DNA of 64,000 bases from Phycisphaerae bacterium RAS1. GTDB taxonomy: Bacteria; Planctomycetota; Phycisphaerae; UBA1845; Fen-1342. A model generated the notes under the pieces. That model worked only from the letters and a program-made list of their open reading frames with translations, did not search any database and was not told the origin of the DNA. Location: assembly GCA_007859745.1 (NCBI GenBank), contig SMLU01000001.1, forward strand, positions 496,001 to 560,000, in the 5' to 3' direction. Every line of letters begins with the position of its first letter. Within the stretch, counting starts at the first letter, position 1. A program made the translations under genes and the position numbers. Positions 59,383 to 64,000 of this stretch are shown in pieces.

Positions 59383-60468
59383 CTACCGTTTCGACGTGAC
59401 GGTTTCGTACACGCGAATGGTCGCTGCGGCGCAGCACGCGGCATGTTGAAACGGCGCTGTGTATCGCCGCGCTAGCAACGCCATCGCGGCGGCCGCGGCC
59501 AGGTCGGCACGCAGCCGGTGGACCGCGGCGGCCCAGTCCGCGGCATCTTCGCCCCCGACCAGCGCCAGCCGCGGCGAGTCACCGGCGAGTTCGCGGTGCG
59601 GCGGGATGTCGCTGGCGACCACCGGCAAACCGAAGGCCATCGCCTCCATGACCACATTCGGCAGCCCCTCTGTACGCGACGGAAAGACCAGCGCGTCGGC
59701 GGCCGAGTAGAGCGTCGAGAGGTCGCGCTGCCAGCCGAGGAGCCGAACACGGCCCGTCGCCGGGCTGGCCGCGGCTAGCGACGCGATTCGCCCGCAGTCG
59801 GGTCCGTCGCCGGCAATCAGTAGCTGCGTACTGCTCTCAAGCAATTCGGTGCAGCGAATCAGGAGGTCAACGCGCTTCACCGGATCGAGCCGCCCGGCCC
59901 AGGCCAGGACAAACGCGCTCGGTTCGATCCCCAGCGCGGCGCGGGCGACGGACCGATCCAAGCGATCACCAACCGTCGCAATCAACGGCGGCGTCACGAA
60001 CACGTTCTCAACCCGACGGCCGAACGACTGCACCACGTGCGCCGCCAGCGCCGCGCTGTTCACAATGTGCCCGCGATCCAGAAACGCCGTCAGACGCTCA
60101 ACGGGCGCATGCCAACGCCGCTCCATTTCGATCGTCGCCGTCGACGTGATCACCGGCACGCCCAGCAGGAAACCGACCAGCCGCGCGGCTACGTTCGCGT
60201 GCGTCAGCGTGCTGTGAATCAGATCGGGTCGAATTCGCCGAACATGCCCCGCCAGCCGCAGAATCGCCGCAACATCCCGCGCGCTGCCCGCGCCGCAGGC
60301 GAACGTCTGGATTCCATCCGCGTCCAGCTCGCGGCTGACCGGCCCCGGCGGGGCCAGGCAGCCGACCGCCACCTCGACGCCGAGCTCGCGCAACCCGTGC
60401 GCCAGCCGCGCCAGCCGCAGCGGCGTCCCGCCGCGCTCCAGGTCGGTGACCAGCAGCATGACGCGCAC
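59383..60468 (-). CDS. Glycosyltransferase family 4-like (GT-B)
   Basis: 361 residues. The N-terminal Rossmann part MLLVTDLERGGTPLRLARLA binds the acceptor side. The C-terminal donor site has VFPSRTEGLPNVVMEAMAFG with the EGLPN...E pattern of GT4 enzymes. It has VKRVDLLIRCTELL and LLIAGDGPDCGRI as expected. The start is GTG at 60468, 3 nt after the murQ stop, so the two genes are coupled. Product and acceptor are unknown; polysaccharide or glycolipid synthesis is likely. Confidence 0.88.
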   Translation of the reverse strand: MRVMLLVTDLERGGTPLRLARLAHGLRELGVEVAVGCLAPPGPVSRELDADGIQTFACGAGSARDVAAILRLAGHVRRIRPDLIHSTLTHANVAARLVGFLLGVPVITSTATIEMERRWHAPVERLTAFLDRGHIVNSAALAAHVVQSFGRRVENVFVTPPLIATVGDRLDRSVARAALGIEPSAFVLAWAGRLDPVKRVDLLIRCTELLESSTQLLIAGDGPDCGRIASLAAASPATGRVRLLGWQRDLSTLYSAADALVFPSRTEGLPNVVMEAMAFGLPVVASDIPPHRELAGDSPRLALVGGEDAADWAAAVHRLRADLAAAAAMALLARRYTAPFQHAACCAAATIRVYETVTSKR

Positions 60469-60471
60469 GCA

Positions 60472-61377
60472 TTACTCCGCGCCGGCGAGGACACGGCGGA
60501 CATGGCCTTCGGCCGCGTCGAGCCGGCGGCGGGCGTCGTCGCGCGAGACGCCGAGCTTGTGCATCACGATGGCGGTCTTGACGTGCCAGTCGGCGGATTC
60601 GAGCAGGCGCTGGGCGGCGTCGCGCGGCAGGCCGGTCGCGCCGGCGGCGGTGCGAATGGCTCGATCGACCAGCTTTGAGCAGCCGCGAGCGTTCACATCA
60701 ACCATGAGGTTCTGATAGACCTTGCCGAGCTGCACCATCGTCAGCGTGCTGATCGCGTTCAGCACCATCTTCGTGGCCACACCCGCTTTCAGTCGCGTCG
60801 AGCCGCTGAGCGCCTCCGGGCCGGTCAGCACGCGAATCGAAATGTCCGCTTCGTCGCCGGCGTGGTCGCGCGGGACGCACGCCAGAAACACGGTCGCTGC
60901 CCGCCGCTGCCGGGCTTCGCGCAGCGCGCCGTGAACAAACGGCGTCGTGCCGCCCGCCGCGATGCCAAAGACGGCGTCGCGCGGCCCGACCATCAGGTCG
61001 GCCATGCGCTTCGCGCCGTCGTCGGGGCTGTCCTCGGCGTTTTCGATCGAGCGTTTCAGGGCTTCGTCGCCGCCGGCGATCACGCCGACGATCTGCTTCG
61101 GATCGCTCAGGAACGTCGGCGGGCACTCGGCCGCGTCGAGCACACCCAATCGCCCGCTCGTTCCCGCCCCCACGTAGATCAGCCGCCCGCCGCGTTTCAA
61201 ACATCCCGCGACGACTTCAACCGCCGCGACGATCTGCGGCTTGGCGGCGGCGACAGCGGCGGCGACCTGCGCGTCCTCGGCGTTCATCACGTCGAAAGCG
61301 TCCGCGATCGAGAGCCGATCCAGCTCGGCGGAGCGGGGGTTGTGCTGCTCAGTCAGCAGGTGACCACGGTCGTTCAT
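60472..61377 (-). CDS. murQ: N-acetylmuramic acid 6-phosphate etherase
   Basis: 301 residues. Cytosolic enzyme of cell-wall recycling that removes D-lactate from MurNAc-6-phosphate to give GlcNAc-6-phosphate. Features are LLTEQHNPRSAELDRLSIAD, the SIS-domain glycine loop IYVGAGTSGRLGVLDAAECP, PTFLSDPKQIVGVIAGGDEA, and VNARGCSKLVDRAIRT near the end. I chose the ATG at 61377, with GAGG 7 nt upstream. It is directly followed by a glycosyltransferase gene. Planctomycetes were long thought to lack peptidoglycan, so this gene supports active murein turnover. Confidence 0.95.
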   Translation of the reverse strand: MNDRGHLLTEQHNPRSAELDRLSIADAFDVMNAEDAQVAAAVAAAKPQIVAAVEVVAGCLKRGGRLIYVGAGTSGRLGVLDAAECPPTFLSDPKQIVGVIAGGDEALKRSIENAEDSPDDGAKRMADLMVGPRDAVFGIAAGGTTPFVHGALREARQRRAATVFLACVPRDHAGDEADISIRVLTGPEALSGSTRLKAGVATKMVLNAISTLTMVQLGKVYQNLMVDVNARGCSKLVDRAIRTAAGATGLPRDAAQRLLESADWHVKTAIVMHKLGVSRDDARRRLDAAEGHVRRVLAGAE

Positions 61378-61420
61378 GCTCGACCTCGTTGATGTCGTCA
61401 GCCGTCCGTCCGCGGGGCAG

Positions 61421-61486
61421 GTCAGAACGCGAAGCGCAAGCGAGCGCCCGCGCGCATTGGCGCTCGCTTGCAATTCGCGTTCTGAC
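61421..61486. repeat. Palindromic element (family H)
   Basis: Imperfect arms GTCAGAACGCGAAGCGCAAG... and ...TTGCAATTCGCGTTCTGAC, about 28 nt each with a 10-nt loop, between murQ and the oxidoreductase. Confidence 0.75.
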
Positions 61487-61528
61487 TGGCGGCGTGCCGA
61501 CGTACACGCCGTCGGCATGAGGCCCGTG

Positions 61529-61554
61529 CGTCGGACGCAGAGGTCCGACGCTAC
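61529..61554. repeat. Single family D arm overlapping a stop codon
   Basis: CGTCGGACGCAGAGGTCCGA followed by CGCTAC. The final CTA is the minus-strand TAG of the oxidoreductase gene. Confidence 0.7.
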
Positions 61555-63686
61555 AGCCGGATGGTCACGCCCTCGCGGGCCGCCTGCACCGCCGCGAAGC
61601 TCGCCCGCGTCACCAGCTCCAGTTCTTCAAACGGAATCAGCGCCGCTCCGCCGCGCGACACGCGCGCCACGAACGCCGCCACCTCCGCCTTGTGACCCTT
61701 GTCCTGCGTAATGCTCATTCGCGGCACCGCCGGCCAGTCATATCCGTGCATCCGCCGCCAGTTGTCGATCGCCAGCACCCGCCCCTCGCTGAAAATCTCG
61801 ATCCGCTCCTTGGCGAACGCCTTGCCGCCGTTGGCCCAGTAGTGAATCGTGCCGATCGAGCCGTCGGCAAACGTCAGGTTGATCGACATCTTGTCGTCGC
61901 GCGTGGCCGCGCCCTGCTCGCCGAACATCACCGCCTGCACGCTCGTGATTGGATGTCCGACGAGGTGCAACAGCAGATCGATGAAATGGCACCCCTCGCC
62001 GATGATCCGCCCGCCGCCGTTGCCGGCGTCCTGCGTCCAGTGTTCGGCGGGGATGTGCCCTGCGTTCACCATTGCGCAGATCGAAATCGGCTGCGATCGC
62101 CCTGCCAGCAGCTCTCGAGCTTTCACCGTGTGCGGCGCAAAGCGACGATTGAACCCGACCATGAGCTGCCGATCGGGCCGCGCGGCATACGCCGCCCGCA
62201 CCCGGTCCAGCCCTTCCGGATCGATCGCCAGCGGCTTTTCGACGAAGACGTGCTTGCCCGCCGCCAGCGCCTCGCACACCATCGACGCGTGCGCCCCGTG
62301 CCGCGTCGTGATGAACACGGCGTCCACCTCCGGCGACTCGAACACCGCTCGATAGTCGGTGCTCGCCTCCTCCGCCTCGAATTTCCGCCCCGCGTGCAGG
62401 CTCGTCACGCCGCCCGCGCTCGCCACCGATTTCAGCGCCGCGCCCGACGCCCGGATGGCCGGAAGCAGCATGATCTTCGTGAAATTCCCCGCCCCCACCA
62501 CCGCCACCCGCGCTCGCCCGCCGCTCGCCGTGCTCTTCTTCCCCGCCAGCTTGATCGATCGCGACAGCGGCGGCGGCTGCTCCGGATACCGCAGCACAAC
62601 CCCCAGAACGCTCGAATCCTTCAGAATCGAGTCATACGCTCCACCCGCATCCGCCAGCGGCAGCTTGCGCGTGATCATCGGCTCGACGTTCAGCCAGCCG
62701 TTCGACATTCCGCCCAGAATCGCCTCCAGGTTGCGGGCCACCGTCCAGCGTACATACGGCAGCGGATAGTCGCGGTTCTGCCCCTCGTAGAGCGGGTCGT
62801 AGCGGCCCGGCCCGTACGAACACGACACCTGAAAGCTGATCTCACGCTCGTAGAAATCGCTCCGCCGCAGGTTCAGCCCCACGACGCCGACCAGTACGAT
62901 CCGCCCGCGCTTGCGGCACATCTGCGCCGCCTGGTGCATGATCTCGTCCGTCTTGGCCGACGCGGCGATGAGCACGCCGTCCACGCCGCGCCCGCCGCTG
63001 AACGCCTCCGCCGCCTTCACCGGGTCGGCCCCTTCGCTCGTGGCGAACGCCTCGCAGCCGAACTGACGGGCCAGCTCGCAGCGGGTCGGGTTGACATCGA
63101 TGCCGATCACCGTGCAGCCATGCGCCCGCAGAAGCTGCACCGAGACGATGCCGAGCAGTCCCAGGCCAATGACGGCGAACGTTTCGCCAAACGTCGGCTG
63201 CATCAGCCGGATGCCGTGCAGCGAGATCGAGCTGAGCACGGCGAAGCTGGCGGCCTCGTCGTTGACATTGTCGGGCACTTTCGCGGCCAGCGTCGCCGGC
63301 ACGCACACCATTTCCGCGTGCGGCCCGTTGCTGGCGACGCGATCGCCGACGTTGAACCCGCTCACGTCGCGCCCCACCTCGACCACGCGGCCGACGTTGC
63401 AGTAGCCCAGCGGCAGCGGCTCATCCAGCCGGCTGAAAACCGCCTCCAGCGTCGGCAACAGCCCGTCGGTGCGGATCTTCGTCAGCACCTGCTTTACTTT
63501 CTCCGGCTGCGATCGCGCCTTGGCCAGCAGGCTCGCCCGGCTGAATTCGACCAGCATCCGCTCCGTTCCGGCGGAAATCAGGCTGCACGCCGACTGCACG
63601 AGCAGATGGCCGGGGCGAACCGCCGGACAGGGCACGTCAGCGATCTCGATTTCGCCGCTGCGCAGGTGCTGGAGGATTTGTTTCAT
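61551..63686 (-). CDS. Two-domain oxidoreductase: alcohol-dehydrogenase-like plus Gfo/Idh/MocA
   Basis: 711 residues. Residues 1 to about 365 are a medium-chain dehydrogenase-like half (LGYCNVGRVVEVGRDVSGFN, FAVIGLGLLGIVSVQLLRAH). Residues about 390-711 are a Gfo/Idh/MocA half with VAVVGAGNFTKIMLLPAIRA and HVFVEKPLAIDPEGL. Such fused proteins occur in polysaccharide and nucleotide-sugar gene clusters and probably alter a sugar or sugar acid with NAD(P). The ATG at 63686 has GAGAGC upstream, with a TATATT box further out. It is upstream of murQ and the glycosyltransferase on the same strand, 173 nt away. Confidence 0.9.
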   Translation of the reverse strand: MKQILQHLRSGEIEIADVPCPAVRPGHLLVQSACSLISAGTERMLVEFSRASLLAKARSQPEKVKQVLTKIRTDGLLPTLEAVFSRLDEPLPLGYCNVGRVVEVGRDVSGFNVGDRVASNGPHAEMVCVPATLAAKVPDNVNDEAASFAVLSSISLHGIRLMQPTFGETFAVIGLGLLGIVSVQLLRAHGCTVIGIDVNPTRCELARQFGCEAFATSEGADPVKAAEAFSGGRGVDGVLIAASAKTDEIMHQAAQMCRKRGRIVLVGVVGLNLRRSDFYEREISFQVSCSYGPGRYDPLYEGQNRDYPLPYVRWTVARNLEAILGGMSNGWLNVEPMITRKLPLADAGGAYDSILKDSSVLGVVLRYPEQPPPLSRSIKLAGKKSTASGGRARVAVVGAGNFTKIMLLPAIRASGAALKSVASAGGVTSLHAGRKFEAEEASTDYRAVFESPEVDAVFITTRHGAHASMVCEALAAGKHVFVEKPLAIDPEGLDRVRAAYAARPDRQLMVGFNRRFAPHTVKARELLAGRSQPISICAMVNAGHIPAEHWTQDAGNGGGRIIGEGCHFIDLLLHLVGHPITSVQAVMFGEQGAATRDDKMSINLTFADGSIGTIHYWANGGKAFAKERIEIFSEGRVLAIDNWRRMHGYDWPAVPRMSITQDKGHKAEVAAFVARVSRGGAALIPFEELELVTRASFAAVQAAREGVTIRL

Positions 63687-63795
63687 TCAAGCTCTCGCCG
63701 CCGAGCCGAGCCGCGCGAGCCGGCCCCGCGCGGGAGAGAGAATATAGCCCAGCCGTGCGCCGCCCACCAATCAGCGCAGCGGCCGGGCGCCGCCG

Positions 63796-63947
63796 GCGTG
63801 CGTGACCGTTTTGGCGGCGGCCCACCGGGAACCGAGCCCCAAGCGCAAGCGCGTGGGCATTTTCTGGGATGGGTGACAAGCGCACGAATCCCCGCGCGCT
63901 CGCGCTTGGGGCTCGGATTGCGACGCCGCCAAAACGGTCACGCACGC
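63796..63947. repeat. Family F palindromic element with nested arms
   Basis: Outer arms GCGTGCGTGACCGTTTTGGC and its complement (ends about 63947), inner arms GAGCCCCAAGCGCAAGCGCG and CGCTCGCGCTTGGGGCTC. It is the longer relative of 17027-17107. The rest of 63687-64000 holds no gene. Confidence 0.82.
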
Positions 63948-64000
63948 GCACTGCCTCCGCGTCCCACGACTCCCTAAAAACACAGCGGTCGCCCGAGCCT

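Noticed and set aside
61692-63977. 761-codon plus-strand frame opposite the two-domain oxidoreductase
   Set aside because: Its product is Arg/His/Gln-rich without domains and runs through a palindrome, a GC-rich shadow of the real gene.

Overview
The window is 64 kb of GC-rich, gene-dense bacterial chromosome. It holds about 48 protein genes, one tRNA and one insertion sequence. I read it as a planctomycete, possibly near the Phycisphaerae. The basis is five secreted proteins ending in the planctomycete dockerin-like tail (DMNCDG..D.LDIN.F..AL), a DUF1844 protein, ExbB/ExbD clusters, mreB/mreC, and a 1.4 kb-residue Ser/Thr kinase with repeat domains. Family names come from motifs I can see; no database search was possible.

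Layout. 0-1 kb: rpsL-rpsG (str operon, minus strand) with a clear promoter. 1.6-6 kb: TPR protein, M16 protease, MBOAT acyltransferase and MBL hydrolase. 6-12.6 kb: large kinase, purD and a transglutaminase-like membrane protein. 12.8-16.1 kb: a BNR/dockerin protein, then an AAA ATPase with an AT-rich promoter. 16-20 kb: YkgJ and SEC-C proteins, larE and a beta-propeller lipoprotein. 20-25 kb: a PhoB/PhoR-type two-component pair and a MoxR-like ATPase. 25-28.3 kb: secreted proteins, one interrupted by an IS5-family element. 28.6-31.3 kb: ECF sigma factor, anti-sigma and PDZ operon. 31.5-33.5 kb: GntR-ABC transporter operon with its operator. 33.7-37 kb: HNH nuclease, glycosyltransferase and radical SAM enzyme. 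37.5-46.4 kb: dockerin proteins, mreB/mreC and a Tat-exported PLP enzyme. 46.7-53 kb: der, tRNA-Gly, kelch/dockerin protein, iscX, cyclophilin lipoprotein and LD-carboxypeptidase. 53-56.7 kb: ExbD-ExbD-ExbB-VWA cluster and DUF1844. 57-64 kb: 3-hydroxyanthranilate dioxygenase, histidine kinase, glycosyltransferase-murQ and a two-domain oxidoreductase.

Two signals stand out. First, nearly every intergenic gap over 100 bp holds one or more palindromic elements, mostly two REP-like hairpins in inverted orientation (REPIN architecture). At least eight unrelated sequence families coexist. The commonest (family A) has 12 full copies plus one fragment in 64 kb and falls into spacer/tail subfamilies. 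Second, the ExbB-ExbD-ExbD cluster ends with a protein whose single N-terminal membrane helix carries the TonB S-H-L-S/T spacing fused to a periplasmic VWA domain. This looks like a proton-motive-force motor coupled to a metal-binding adhesion module instead of a classical TonB.

A third pattern is regulatory. Eight genes have a -10-like hexamer ending only 6-8 nt before the start codon, which suggests leaderless transcripts, whereas other genes have strong Shine-Dalgarno sites.
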